DNA of 64,000 bases from Candidatus Melainabacteria bacterium. Lineage in GTDB: Bacteria; Cyanobacteriota; Vampirovibrionia; Obscuribacterales; Obscuribacteraceae. The DNA lies in contig CP064963.1 in NCBI GenBank assembly GCA_016699165.1, positions 930,001 through 994,000 on the forward strand, read 5' to 3'. Within the stretch, counting starts at the first letter, position 1, and each line of letters begins with the position of its first letter. The notes under the pieces were generated by a model. That model was not told where the DNA came from and did not search any database. It saw nothing but the letters and a program-made list of their open reading frames with translations. Positions 28,142 to 36,776 of the stretch are shown here, one piece after another. The position numbers and the translations under genes were made by a program.

Positions 28142-29368
28142 ATGCAGAGCTTCGACATACCGCAAGACTACAATCAAAATCCAGTTCCTAACACGAGACT
28201 GGAGCAGCCGCCTGCCGACTACACAAATACAGTCAACAGCACAGACCTTCTGCGTCAAGAATTCTTCCAGCAAAACGTGGCTAGTTTAAGCCCAGAGCGA
28301 AATATACGCAATCCAAATCTGCCGATTCGCATGGACATGCAGGCGACCTTCACTGGTCCGCGTCAGTTCAATCCGTTCGAATATGTCCCATCGCACAATT
28401 ACAGACCGCGTGAGCCACAATTCAATAATCAATGGTCGATGTATCCGCAACAATTTAGACCACAGCAATTTAGACCACAACCATTCAATCAAGCCTATGC
28501 AGACCAGCAAGAACCGCTAGATGACTATCTGCCTGAAAATCCGCAGAACAATTTCATTCCGCGTAACGATGCAAATGACAGGCCGCCCACGCAACGCACC
28601 AATAGTCCTGAGCGACTGGTGAAACTAAAACTAGATAATTCCACTGGTGTGCACCGCACAGCCGACGCCGTGGTTTATCTGCCACCAGGTTTCAACCCCG
28701 ATCAAAAGTACGACGTTGTCGTATTTAATCACGGATTTAGATCATCAGCCGAAAGTAGCGTGCGCGAATTCGATTTGATAAACCAGATGAAGAAAGGGCA
28801 TCCACAGACAGTCTTGATTGTTCCGGAATGGCAAGTCCAAGCCGGAGCAAGCAATCACGTGCAAGGAAAATTTGCCCAACAGGGCTTCTTCACAAATATG
28901 CTCAAAGAGATAGTTCAAAAAACGCCTGAACTTGCACAAGCCGGACTGAATGGAATTGAGCGCATGCACCTCTTCTCGCACTCAGCTGGCTACACACCGA
29001 CAGGCTCGATACTAAATAAAAATCCGGAAATAGCAGCCAAAGTCCAAAGCGTGACAATGCTCGATTCATTATATGCAGACACCGTGATGCCGTGGATCCA
29101 AGCTAATCAACAGGCCTTTGCCAATGGCGAAAAACAATTCAGAAATATTTTCGGCTCAGAAACACAAGCCAATTCTCGCTATCAACAAGAGCGACTGAGG
29201 CAGATGATGGCGCGCCTGGGCAGACCCGATGCGGTTAGAGCGATGGACGGTAAAAATCAATTTCGTGACGCTAATGCCAGTATCATTTTCAAACGCACTA
29301 ACACGTCACATGGTTTAATACCTAATAATTACATATCAAACAGCATGGAACATTCCGATGAAGTTTAA
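28142..29368 (+). CDS. Alpha/beta-hydrolase-like protein with Gln/Asn/Pro-rich N-terminus
   Basis: A 408-residue protein. The first about 160 residues are disordered and rich in Gln, Asn, Pro, Phe and Arg, with a local repeat around QQFRPQQFRPQPF. The second part has an alpha/beta hydrolase start (KYDVVVFNHGFRSSAESSV) and a nucleophile-elbow-like motif FSHSAGY, in which the elbow reads H-S-A-G-Y. A catalytic His may be in NTSHGLI near the end. No signal peptide is visible. The start at 28142 was chosen over a TTG 54 nt upstream. Overlaps the TPR gene by 11 nt. Substrate unknown. Confidence 0.65.
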   Translation: MQSFDIPQDYNQNPVPNTRLEQPPADYTNTVNSTDLLRQEFFQQNVASLSPERNIRNPNLPIRMDMQATFTGPRQFNPFEYVPSHNYRPREPQFNNQWSMYPQQFRPQQFRPQPFNQAYADQQEPLDDYLPENPQNNFIPRNDANDRPPTQRTNSPERLVKLKLDNSTGVHRTADAVVYLPPGFNPDQKYDVVVFNHGFRSSAESSVREFDLINQMKKGHPQTVLIVPEWQVQAGASNHVQGKFAQQGFFTNMLKEIVQKTPELAQAGLNGIERMHLFSHSAGYTPTGSILNKNPEIAAKVQSVTMLDSLYADTVMPWIQANQQAFANGEKQFRNIFGSETQANSRYQQERLRQMMARLGRPDAVRAMDGKNQFRDANASIIFKRTNTSHGLIPNNYISNSMEHSDEV

Positions 29369-30428
29369 GCTCACCAAGCAGATTCTGCTGTGGACTTTGT
29401 GCGGCATCTTGACTGCATATTTGTGTCTAGTTACTTTTGCTCATCCAAGCCTTGGACTGGTGGCAGCACTAAGCCTGGAACTGGGATTTTTCCTGTTCAT
29501 GCTAATTTTCAGAAAAATAAATGCAAAACGCAAAAGCGAGCAGAAGAAAAAACTTGTTATAAATGTATTGATTGAAACAACAAAACCCATTTCGATTTTG
29601 CGAAAGATATTCGATAGTGGCACCATTGCGGTACTGGCTCTAGCTGTCATTCTTTTTAGTCTAGATTTAAGTGCCTTATGTGCAGCGATTAGTGGAAACT
29701 TCAAGTATGCAAAAGCTGCTTATATAATTTCGCCTTTTCCTTTAATAAGTGAATGTCATCCCGCCTTTAGTTTGGAAATTTATTCTGGTGCACGGATTGA
29801 ATCGGGTAAGTTCGAAGAAGCGCACAAATACACAGACTTCTTGCTCGATTTGCGCAAAAGCATTTATGGCGAAAATAATTGGCGATATGGTGGCATGTTG
29901 GGAAACCTTGCCGGTTTATATTATAAAGAAGGGAATTTCGAAAAAGCGATTAAGACCTACCAACAATCTATAAAAGTGTGCACTGCCGCTGAAGGCAACA
30001 AACATTTAGGATCGGCTTATACTAGGCTTGCGAATTCGTATCGTGCAATTGGACAGTTCGATAAAGCCAAAATCTGTTACGAAAAAGCTCTTGCCATGCG
30101 CATCGACGAATACGGAGCAAACAGTTTACGTGTAGCAGAGACCAAATTCGAACTGGCAAGTCTACTCAGCGTCACTAATCAGAATAAGTTGGCAGAAACT
30201 TACAGATTTGATGCTCAAAAGATTGTAAAATCGCAGAAGAAAAATAAATCAAACGATTTGGTTGGTCTAATTTCTTTGATAGCATTTTCTTTTGCAGTGT
30301 CTTATTTTCTCTTTGGCAAACGTGGCTTCCTGACCGGACTTGCAATCAAGAAAATCGAGCGAAAAATCAATCAAGGCGCTGACTCCAATCCTGAGGATCT
30401 GGCACTCTTAAGCAAACTGAAAGCCTGA
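29358..30428 (+). CDS. Membrane protein with TPR repeats
   Basis: A 356-residue protein: two hydrophobic segments near residues 8-52, another near 88-110, then a TPR region (about 150-285) of the kinesin-light-chain type with GGMLGNLAGLYYKEGNFEKA, SAYTRLANSYRAIGQFDKAK and AETKFELASLLSVTNQNKLA, then a further membrane segment near 293-315. TPRs bind protein partners; the partner is unknown. Coupled to the hydrolase gene by 11 nt overlap, suggesting a joint envelope function. Confidence 0.75.
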   Translation: MKFKLTKQILLWTLCGILTAYLCLVTFAHPSLGLVAALSLELGFFLFMLIFRKINAKRKSEQKKKLVINVLIETTKPISILRKIFDSGTIAVLALAVILFSLDLSALCAAISGNFKYAKAAYIISPFPLISECHPAFSLEIYSGARIESGKFEEAHKYTDFLLDLRKSIYGENNWRYGGMLGNLAGLYYKEGNFEKAIKTYQQSIKVCTAAEGNKHLGSAYTRLANSYRAIGQFDKAKICYEKALAMRIDEYGANSLRVAETKFELASLLSVTNQNKLAETYRFDAQKIVKSQKKNKSNDLVGLISLIAFSFAVSYFLFGKRGFLTGLAIKKIERKINQGADSNPEDLALLSKLKA

Positions 30429-30490
30429 ATAGTTAATGGTCTGAGAGACTTTTTCGATCAGTACCTGAAAATGTAAATTTGACAAATGTA

Positions 30491-30521
30491 CAGTCTCCCT
30501 CAATTGAATTGAAGGAGACTG
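30491..30521. terminator. Imperfect hairpin, possible terminator
   Basis: The arms CAGTCTCC/GGAGACTG, extended inward past one mismatch by TCAAT/ATTGA, form a strong hairpin. It lies between the convergent ends of the TPR gene and the small secreted-protein gene and may stop transcription from both sides, though flanking T runs are weak. Confidence 0.4.
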
Positions 30522-30560
30522 ATGATGCTCGTGAATTATCGAAAGAAGTAAAGCTAGGAA

Positions 30561-30770
30561 CTACTTGGTTTGACCAGTAGCTACAGGCGCAGTTTCCGTG
30601 CCTGAGGCTTGCTTATCTTTTTCCGCTTCGTTCTTAGTTAGTACTTCCTTCTTTGCCTCCGGCTGCGGCACTGCAATTGGTGTCGTTGTTTTGCTCTCCT
30701 CAGCGCTTGTGGACACTGAAAACCCGAACGTCATGACTGCGGCTGCAATAGCAAGAAACGCTAATTTCAT
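30561..30770 (-). CDS. Small secreted Lys/Glu/Thr-rich protein
   Basis: A 69-residue protein with a clear signal peptide (MKLAFLAIAAAVMTFGFSVS, then TSA before the mature chain) and a 45-residue disordered mature part rich in Lys, Glu, Thr and Pro. A good ribosome-binding site (AGGAG, 8 nt before the ATG) supports the call. Small exported charged proteins of this kind have no assigned function. Confidence 0.6.
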   Translation of the reverse strand: MKLAFLAIAAAVMTFGFSVSTSAEESKTTTPIAVPQPEAKKEVLTKNEAEKDKQASGTETAPVATGQTK

Positions 30771-31036
30771 TGATTAGTCTCCTATCTTTTTAAACGGTGA
30801 CGAAAAGAACGGTATCAAAATATTTGAGACAGTGTGTGCAATTTCTGTGCACTCCAGATAAGTAAAAGAACCTGTCTATATACAAATATCTATTCAAGTC
30901 ACATTTACGAAATGCTTACAAAAGAGTTTCAGTCCACAAATTTTCTAAACAAACCTTTAAAAAACTAATGCAACGTCGCATTGAGTAAAGAAGAAATGTC
31001 CCAGAGCCTTCCAAGCCCTATGCATGCCTCTACTGA

Positions 31037-31279
31037 AGAACATACACGGGTCTCGTCTCAAAATTTCTAAGCATCAAAACGTTAGTTCATCTTGGTGAAA
31101 TCAGTTTTGGAATCTACTTGCTCCACATGGTATTTTTTCAGTATCTACATTACAAGTTTCCTAATTGGACATCACCAGCCGCTTCTGCACTAATTCTTGC
31201 AATGCTCATTGTCAGTGCTCATCTGATGCACACATTCTTGGAAAAACCTCTTCGGAATTTGACACTAAAAATGCGTTAA
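31037..31279 (+). pseudogene. C-terminal remnant of an acyltransferase-3 (OafA-like) gene
   Basis: An 80-codon stretch without its own start reads GLVSKFLSIKTLVHLGEISF, GIYLLHMVFFQYLHYKFPNW and ends in a membrane segment plus EKPLRNLTLKMR before a TAA. This is the last two membrane helices of an acyltransferase-3 family protein (GEISFGIYLLH and EKPLR are diagnostic). An in-frame stop precedes it at 31034, and the N-terminal 250 or so residues are missing. The rest of the gap 30771-31036 holds no gene that I can see. Confidence 0.6.
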
Positions 31280-31312
31280 AATTTACTGCCGTAGCCAATT
31301 ATGATGTAAAGA

Positions 31313-33070
31313 ATGAGACGACTAACCAAAATAACCTGTTGTGCACTATTTTCAAGTATCATTTTCAATCTCACAGGTGATATGCATCGAGCTATCGCTA
31401 ATGAGACATTCCAACCGAATAAAGCAGCTGTTTCTGCCACAAAAGAAAAATCGAGTGAGCCATGGTGGAAGCATGCAGTATTTTACGAAATTTACCCACG
31501 CAGCTTTGCAGACGCAAAAAACACAGGCACAGGAAACCTGGCAGGCATCACGTCCAAGCTAGATTATTTACAGGAACTAGGGGTTGACGCCATCTGGATA
31601 ACGCCTTGCTTTCCCTCTCCACAAGTAGATTTTGGATATGACATTTCAAACTACTGCGATATCGCGCCTGAATATGGGACCCTCGATGATTTTGACAAAT
31701 TGGTGGCAGAAGCCAAAAAGAGAAATATCAAAGTTCTGATGGACTTTGTGATGAATCACACATCGGACAAACATCCGTGGTTTGTTGAATCTTCCTCTTC
31801 AAAAGACAATCCCAAACGCGACTGGTATATTTGGCGCGACGCAAAGAACGGCACTGTGCCAAACAATTGGCAGTCAATCTTTGGACACTCGGCATGGAAA
31901 TTGGATCCTAAAACGAACCAGTATTACTATCACATTTTTTATACTGAACAGCCTGATTTGAATTGGCGCAATCCAGAAGTGCGCAAAGCTATGTACGACG
32001 CAGCTCGATTCTGGCTTAATCGAGGAGTAGCAGGATTTAGGATGGATGCGGTTGGAGTTTTATTTGAAGATCCTTCGCTCAAAGATAATCCGCTTGTAGA
32101 AGGCGGCAAACCGAATGCGTATGGCGACCCTGCCATGCAAAATAGATACAACGATAATTTGCCAGAAATCCACGAGGTCTTTCGCGAGCTTCGTGCTGTA
32201 CTTGACTCTTATCCAAATAATCCAGTGCTCATTGGCGAGACGACAGTCAAAAGCGAAGCAGAAATCAAATCTTTATACGGGAACAAACACGACGAAATTC
32301 AGTTGCCGATGAATTTCTTCTTTGCGTATTTAAATAAATTATCCGCACCGGATTTTCGAAAGCGCATTACAGAAGCTGAGAACATGTCAGCATCTGACTG
32401 GCCTCTCTATTTCTTTAGCAATCACGACGAGCGAAGACACTACGATAGATACGGCGACGGAAAACACAACGATCAAATAGCAAAGCTTACTGCGGCTCTA
32501 CTTCTGACTTTGCGCGGGTCACCAATTCTTTACTATGGCGAAGAGCTAGGGATGAAGAATAACGACCCTAAAACAATTGAAGACGTCAAAGACCCGATTG
32601 GCAAGTTGGGTTGGCCCAACTTTAAAGGACGCGACGGCGAACGCACTCCTATGCAATGGAGCGCTGGCAAAAATGCAGGGTTCAGTGAAGTTGAGCCATG
32701 GCTGCCCGTTGCGTCTTCTTACACGACCTACAATGTCGAGACTGAAAGTAAAGATCCAGAATCGATTTTGAATTTCTATAAAACGTTGATCAATTTGCGA
32801 CGTCAGAAGGAGGCTTTAACTCAAGGGAAACTTAAACTAGTAGCTTGTGAAGATCCGCATGTTCTGTCGTATGTGCGCAATACAGAAGAACAAAGAATTC
32901 TTGTTTGTCTGAACATGTCCGATCAAAATCAAGAGTTGGATCTCAAAGAAGTTTCATCTGGATCTGCTTTGCGAACACTGTTTACCACTATGAAAGATTC
33001 GCCTTCGAATAGTCAGACTTCTAGTTTGAGCCTGGCACCATATGCAATTTATGTAGGAGAGTTGAAATAA
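31313..33070 (+). CDS. Secreted GH13 alpha-glucosidase / oligo-1,6-glucosidase
   Basis: A 585-residue GH13 enzyme with an N-terminal signal peptide (about residues 5-28). The catalytic barrel starts at WWKHAVFYEIYPRSFAD and has DFVMNHTSDKHPWF, the nucleophile Asp245 in GFRMDAV, acid/base Glu309 in LIGETT and Asp372 in FFSNHDERR. The C-terminal beta domain is present. These features fit the oligo-1,6-glucosidase/alpha-glucosidase branch, acting on short alpha-glucans outside the cytoplasm. The last seven codons lie inside the 70-bp direct repeat. The true downstream neighbour was probably the DUF3817 gene now at 36.7 kb. Confidence 0.9.
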   Translation: MRRLTKITCCALFSSIIFNLTGDMHRAIANETFQPNKAAVSATKEKSSEPWWKHAVFYEIYPRSFADAKNTGTGNLAGITSKLDYLQELGVDAIWITPCFPSPQVDFGYDISNYCDIAPEYGTLDDFDKLVAEAKKRNIKVLMDFVMNHTSDKHPWFVESSSSKDNPKRDWYIWRDAKNGTVPNNWQSIFGHSAWKLDPKTNQYYYHIFYTEQPDLNWRNPEVRKAMYDAARFWLNRGVAGFRMDAVGVLFEDPSLKDNPLVEGGKPNAYGDPAMQNRYNDNLPEIHEVFRELRAVLDSYPNNPVLIGETTVKSEAEIKSLYGNKHDEIQLPMNFFFAYLNKLSAPDFRKRITEAENMSASDWPLYFFSNHDERRHYDRYGDGKHNDQIAKLTAALLLTLRGSPILYYGEELGMKNNDPKTIEDVKDPIGKLGWPNFKGRDGERTPMQWSAGKNAGFSEVEPWLPVASSYTTYNVETESKDPESILNFYKTLINLRRQKEALTQGKLKLVACEDPHVLSYVRNTEEQRILVCLNMSDQNQELDLKEVSSGSALRTLFTTMKDSPSNSQTSSLSLAPYAIYVGELK

Positions 33071-33119
33071 CACAATGAACAAAATTCGACAATTACGGAT
33101 AGTAGGAATTGCAGAAGGA
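33050..33119 (+). repeat. 70-bp direct repeat, left copy
   Basis: Identical over 70 bp to 36707-36776. It contains the last codons and stop of the GH13 gene, the spacer, and the first 15 codons of the DUF3817 gene. In this left copy the DUF3817 start runs into a stop one codon after the repeat. Confidence 0.95.
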
Positions 33120-33181
33120 GTTTAAATATGGTACCGCCATCACTGCAGCTACCAAAAGCCTAACTGCAAATTGCAATACCT

Positions 33182-33212
33182 GGTATCATGGCGGGTCAAT
33201 CCGTCTGATACC
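33182..33212. promoter_or_regulatory. Inverted repeat before the metallopeptidase gene
   Basis: The 7-bp arms GGTATCA/TGATACC flank a 17-nt spacer about 33 nt before the gene. The gene has a strong ribosome-binding site (AGGAGG, ahead of ATG at 33245). The repeat could be an operator; nothing else supports this. Confidence 0.25.
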
Positions 33213-33244
33213 GGCGTAGGCAAATGTACAGGAGGAATTCTTAG

Positions 33245-34283
33245 ATGTATCTGCGTGCGATGTGTTTAACACTGTCGACCTGGTTGTTTGCTACTGTCAC
33301 TGCAACTCAATCAGCTCGCGCTGAAGATTCATCTAGTGCGACCAGCTCAGTTGTTCGTTCAAGTGAATCCCTTCGTATTACAGATGTGGCAGGTGAATTC
33401 ATTTCCTTTTGGGATAAGACAAAAAATTTGCCTGATCAAGAACGAGTTAAGCTCTTCATGATCGAGATTGCCAGCAAGGCTCCGGATTTATACGAAAATA
33501 CGCTTTTTTCATACTGCAGAAATGTCTTGCATGCTGATCTCAATAAGCGTATCGCTGAACAACTAACCGCTTTTCCAATGATAAGAAATCGGTATGAGCA
33601 AGTATATGCAGAACTTTCAAAATCGATGACACATTATTTGAACAGGTTTAAAGGACATTTCTCGGATTTCCGTTCTGATGATGTGGATGTCTACATTGCC
33701 CACAGCCTTGGGGGGGGCGAATGGAGCTGCCAATTTAGTCCACAATCGGACGTTGTTTTATCTCGGGGTTGATATGATCGCTATTCACAACGATTATTCA
33801 AACCAAGAACCTTTTTTTGACCATGAGTTCTTCCACGTTTACCATGTTCAGAAGTATAAACTGAACAATCATTTTTACAGTCAGCTTTGGATGGAGGGAC
33901 TGGCTACTTATGTGGCTAAAGATCTTAATCCCGAAGCAACCAACGCGGAACTCATGATGAATGATGATTTGATTGCGAGAACAAACAAGGTTCTCCCTCA
34001 GTTAATTCCGGAAGTAGCCAACAATCTTGAAACCCTCGACACAGATGGCAAACTCCGATTCGAGTACTTCAACATCGAATCAAAAGACAATAAGATTCCT
34101 CCCAGAGCTGGCTATTACATTGGCTATTTGATTCTGCAGCAGATTGCGAAAAACACAACAATAGCGGAAATGACTGAGTGGCAGGAAGAAAAAATCGTGC
34201 CAGCAATGCGGAATGCACTGAAAACACTTGCTCGAACGAACCAGATAGATCTCCTTCCTTCACCAATCTTTCAGCTAAAATGA
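33245..34283 (+). pseudogene. Secreted HExxH metallopeptidase-like protein, frameshifted at a G8 tract
   Basis: The two parts join across eight G at 33710-33717; with seven G the frame reads straight through (AHSLGGANGAANLVHNRTL). The combined protein of about 345 residues has a signal peptide (about 1-25), a helical region and a zinc motif HEFFH in DHEFFHVYHV followed by WMEGLATYVA with the downstream Glu, as in gluzincin peptidases. It resembles DUF2268-type predicted Zn-dependent proteases, but I am not certain of the family. The G tract could be a phase-variable switch or a sequencing slip. First gene of the inserted segment. Confidence 0.6.
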
Positions 34284-34316
34284 ATTGCCTCAGCGTCAAA
34301 GACGGCTCCATCTCCT

Positions 34317-34712
34317 ATGATTTCTACGACTCAAATGAAAGAAATACTCTCCCAATTTGGAGAATTGCGACAGCAGACAATAGCAGATAGAGGATTTTTA
34401 TTTAGAGGTTGGCCCCGTCGCTCTAACAATTGATTCAATCGGCAATCCTTTTAATATTCCTAGCCTGTCTAGACTTTGGAAATATCAAGCTGGTTACAGG
34501 TGGAATGGGATAACTGGAGCGATGATTGGGTCGTGGTGGCAGACGAAGGCGCGGATCCTAGAATTCAAAGCAACTCAAATTTTGGCAACGCTGGGTTGGA
34601 TTTAAAATCTATAGTTATTTGCCCATTTCAATATATTTACCGCACAGCAAATATAATGATTATAGCGAATATTCTTGACAAAGACCCTTATTCGCTGTAC
34701 AGTAAATATTAA
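34317..34712 (+). pseudogene. Decayed SMI1/KNR4 (SUKH)-like gene
   Basis: Three consecutive pieces in changing frames form one SMI1/KNR4-like sequence: an N-terminal piece from ATG 34317 (MKEILSQFGELRQQ), a middle piece (GPVALTIDSIGNPFNIPSLS then RLWKYQAGYRW) and a last piece (DNWSDDWVVVADEGADPRI). The last is the family's core motif. At least two frameshifts exist, so no full protein is made. SUKH proteins are often immunity partners of toxins or part of antiviral loci. The identification is by eye and tentative. Confidence 0.4.
34662..34703 (+). promoter_or_regulatory. Promoter and operator of the AbiE-like pair
   Basis: A perfect TTGACA (34675-34680), 17-nt spacer and TACAGT (34698-34703) lie 14-42 nt before the ATG at 34717. 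The -35 box is enclosed by the perfect inverted repeat AGCGAATA/TATTCGCT (34664-34671 and 34689-34696); further half-site-like copies (GCAAATA) lie upstream and at the start codon. AbiEi antitoxins repress their own promoter through inverted repeats, so autoregulation is likely. Confidence 0.55.
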
Positions 34713-34716
34713 GGCT

Positions 34717-35805
34717 ATGGCAAATATTTTGGACTATCAACTATCCGAGCAGCAGCTCATTCAACAATTCCTAAATGCCCTAGATGAGCTACCGGACGTT
34801 CACGCCAAATCACTATCAGAGCACAACCTAGGTAATGCACAGCTTGATGCTCAGATTGACGTTAAAGCTGCTGGTAAGTCCTTTGTATTGTTGGTGGAAG
34901 CAAAGAAAAAAGCTGCCTATCCGCGAGATGTACAACAAGCGATCTGGCAGCTTCGAAAAGCTAGCCAGGATCTGAATCCTAATAGTAAAGGAACAATACT
35001 GATTCTGGTATCTGAGTACTTTTCCCCCGGAGCCAAAAAGTTATTGCAAGCCGAAAAAGTTGGATACTATGACAGCGGCGGTAGCCTATACTTGCCGGCC
35101 CCTGGCGCGTATATCTATATAGAAAAACCGCCGGCCAAAGTCTTTGAACGGTCCGTTCGATCTTTGTTCTCGGGGCGTCGAGCACATGTGCTCCATGCGT
35201 TACTTATCCATCATCAGAAGTGGTTTGGTGTGCACGAACTGGCAGAACTTGCCATGGTATCACCAGCGACGGCATCTGAAGTTCTTTCCGAACTGGAGCG
35301 CATGGACTGGATGATTTCCAAGGGTAAAGGACCTCGGAAAGAGCGCAAGTTGACTGAACCTAAAGCTTTGCTGGATGCATGGGTCAAACAAGCAAAGGTA
35401 AATCCGCCAGAAAGCATGAGTCGGTATTATGTGCCTAACTCAAAAAACGACGCACTGCTAATCCGCATAGGCGAGGAATTCAGTAACTTGGATTACGCGG
35501 TCACCAGTGAAGCTGCCGCTCAGCTCTATACGCCGTTTCTAACCAACATTTCACAAGTGCGTGTAAAGTTGATCAATTCTCCACAATCACAAGCGGCTAT
35601 CTCCGCTCTGGGAGCACGTCCGGTAACTGAAGGCTCTAATCTGTCCATCATTTATGTTGAGTCACAGGACGACCTCTTGTTTCGAAATCAACTCAATAAC
35701 ATCTGGTTGGTTAGTCCTGTGCAAGCATACCTGGACCTCCACCGCGGAGAAGGGCGGTCCACTGAAATGGCTGAGCATTTGCGTAAAGAGAAGCTTGGTT
35801 TCTAA
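34717..35805 (+). CDS. AbiEi-like antitoxin/regulator with nuclease-like N-terminal domain
   Basis: A 362-residue protein. The N-terminal domain has LDAQIDVKAAGKSFVLLVEA followed by KKKA, giving the D-x(n)-ExK pattern of restriction-endonuclease-like folds. A winged helix (about 160-215: HHQKWFGVHELAELAMVSPA) follows, and a C-terminal alpha/beta domain ends in WLVSPVQAYLDLHRGEGR, the AbiEi C-terminal signature. The gene shares one base with the next gene (TAATG), so the pair is coupled. In type IV AbiE systems the first protein is the antitoxin and repressor. The added nuclease-like domain is unusual; it may instead be a nucleic-acid binding remnant. Start chosen at the ATG after the promoter. 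Confidence 0.7.
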   Translation: MANILDYQLSEQQLIQQFLNALDELPDVHAKSLSEHNLGNAQLDAQIDVKAAGKSFVLLVEAKKKAAYPRDVQQAIWQLRKASQDLNPNSKGTILILVSEYFSPGAKKLLQAEKVGYYDSGGSLYLPAPGAYIYIEKPPAKVFERSVRSLFSGRRAHVLHALLIHHQKWFGVHELAELAMVSPATASEVLSELERMDWMISKGKGPRKERKLTEPKALLDAWVKQAKVNPPESMSRYYVPNSKNDALLIRIGEEFSNLDYAVTSEAAAQLYTPFLTNISQVRVKLINSPQSQAAISALGARPVTEGSNLSIIYVESQDDLLFRNQLNNIWLVSPVQAYLDLHRGEGRSTEMAEHLRKEKLGF

Positions 35806-36701
35806 TGCCAAAACCCGACTCACTCCAGGGATATGACGGACAGCTAACGCTTGACTGTGAGCGTCTGCTAGTGACTCTTTTACGAGGACTTGGTCCATGG
35901 AAAGAATCTGTGTTTCTAATTGGTGGATTGACACCAAGATACCTGGTTCAATCCAAACCGCCTGATGTACCAGCACATGCAGGCACACAAGACGTCGATA
36001 TCGTAATTGACTTGAAGATACTGGCAGATACTGAGGCATATCACTCCTTAGAGGAGAATTTCAAGAAAATGGGTTTCGAGCGCGCTGAAAATGACGCTGG
36101 CAAGAAGCTTTCCTGGCGCTGGAAAACTAAAACTGAAAAGGGTGTCACGGTGATTCTGGAGCTGATCGCCGAGTCAGCGGAGTTAGGTGGTGGCAAGGTC
36201 CAACCATTGCCGACCGAAAAGGCAATATCAGCTTTGAATGTTCCATATTCTTCGATGGTTTTTGATTTGCATGAGGTTAAGGAAATTCAAGCCGAACTTC
36301 TTGGCGAAAACGGCGTTGCGACTGAAATAATCAAATTTGCAAATTTAGTCAGCTTTACCTGTCTGAAATCGTTTGCTTTTGATCAACGTAATGAACGCAA
36401 AGATGCGCATGATCTGATCTATTGCCTTGAGAATATATCTGGTGGTATTGAATCTGGTGTCGAGCAATTCCGCAAAGCTTTAAATGGTCCCCACCGCAAA
36501 ACGATCGCGTTAGCTCTGGAGATACTGCGCAAACGATTTGCAGACGAGGAGAAAATTGAAGGTTATAAAAAGGACGGACCAGTGTCTGTCGCCAAGTTCG
36601 AACTTGGCGACAATAACGACGCCGAGTTAAAAGAAGCCAGACTTTTACGGCAACGACAAGTTGCAGATGTAATTGAACAGGTATTGCAGAAGCTCAAATA
36701 A
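35805..36701 (+). CDS. AbiEii-like nucleotidyltransferase (toxin candidate)
   Basis: A 298-residue protein with a nucleotidyltransferase core: FLIGGLTPRYLV, then GTQDVDIVIDL with the paired Asp residues of the DxD-type metal site, and a later ILELIAES strand. The rest is helical and contains DQRNERKDAHDLIYCL, similar to the KD-containing motif of AbiEii/AbiGii toxins. Such toxins modify tRNA or other targets by transferring nucleotides and stop growth until neutralised by AbiEi. The overlap with the AbiEi-like gene supports a toxin-antitoxin or phage-defence pair. Confidence 0.7.
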   Translation: MPKPDSLQGYDGQLTLDCERLLVTLLRGLGPWKESVFLIGGLTPRYLVQSKPPDVPAHAGTQDVDIVIDLKILADTEAYHSLEENFKKMGFERAENDAGKKLSWRWKTKTEKGVTVILELIAESAELGGGKVQPLPTEKAISALNVPYSSMVFDLHEVKEIQAELLGENGVATEIIKFANLVSFTCLKSFAFDQRNERKDAHDLIYCLENISGGIESGVEQFRKALNGPHRKTIALALEILRKRFADEEKIEGYKKDGPVSVAKFELGDNNDAELKEARLLRQRQVADVIEQVLQKLK

Positions 36702-36706
36702 CAGAA

Positions 36707-36776
36707 TATGTAGGAGAGTTGAAATAACACAATGAACAAAATTCGACAATTACGGATAGTAGGAATTGCAGAAGGA
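36707..36776 (+). repeat. 70-bp direct repeat, right copy
   Basis: Identical to 33050-33119. It begins 5 nt after the AbiEii-like stop, includes a stranded copy of the GH13 tail, and supplies the real start of the DUF3817 gene at 36732. Confidence 0.95.

Larger units (their letters stand above)
33120..36706. mobile_element. 3.59-kb inserted cargo segment between 70-bp direct repeats
   Basis: The segment lies between two identical 70-bp repeats. Removing it with one repeat copy restores a GH13 gene followed 4 nt later by an intact DUF3817 gene, so it is a later insertion. It carries a secreted metallopeptidase-like gene, a decayed SMI1/KNR4-like gene and an AbiE-like pair. No integrase or transposase is visible inside it, so it was either mobilised in trans or arose by repeat-mediated recombination. 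Confidence 0.65.

Noticed and set aside
30561..30770. The small secreted gene as a shadow frame
   Set aside because: A clear signal peptide and ribosome-binding site support a real gene, so it was kept as a feature.
33678..34283. A separate 201-residue gene
   Set aside because: It overlaps the preceding frame at the G8 tract and continues the same peptidase fold; a lone gene would lack a signal peptide and start region.
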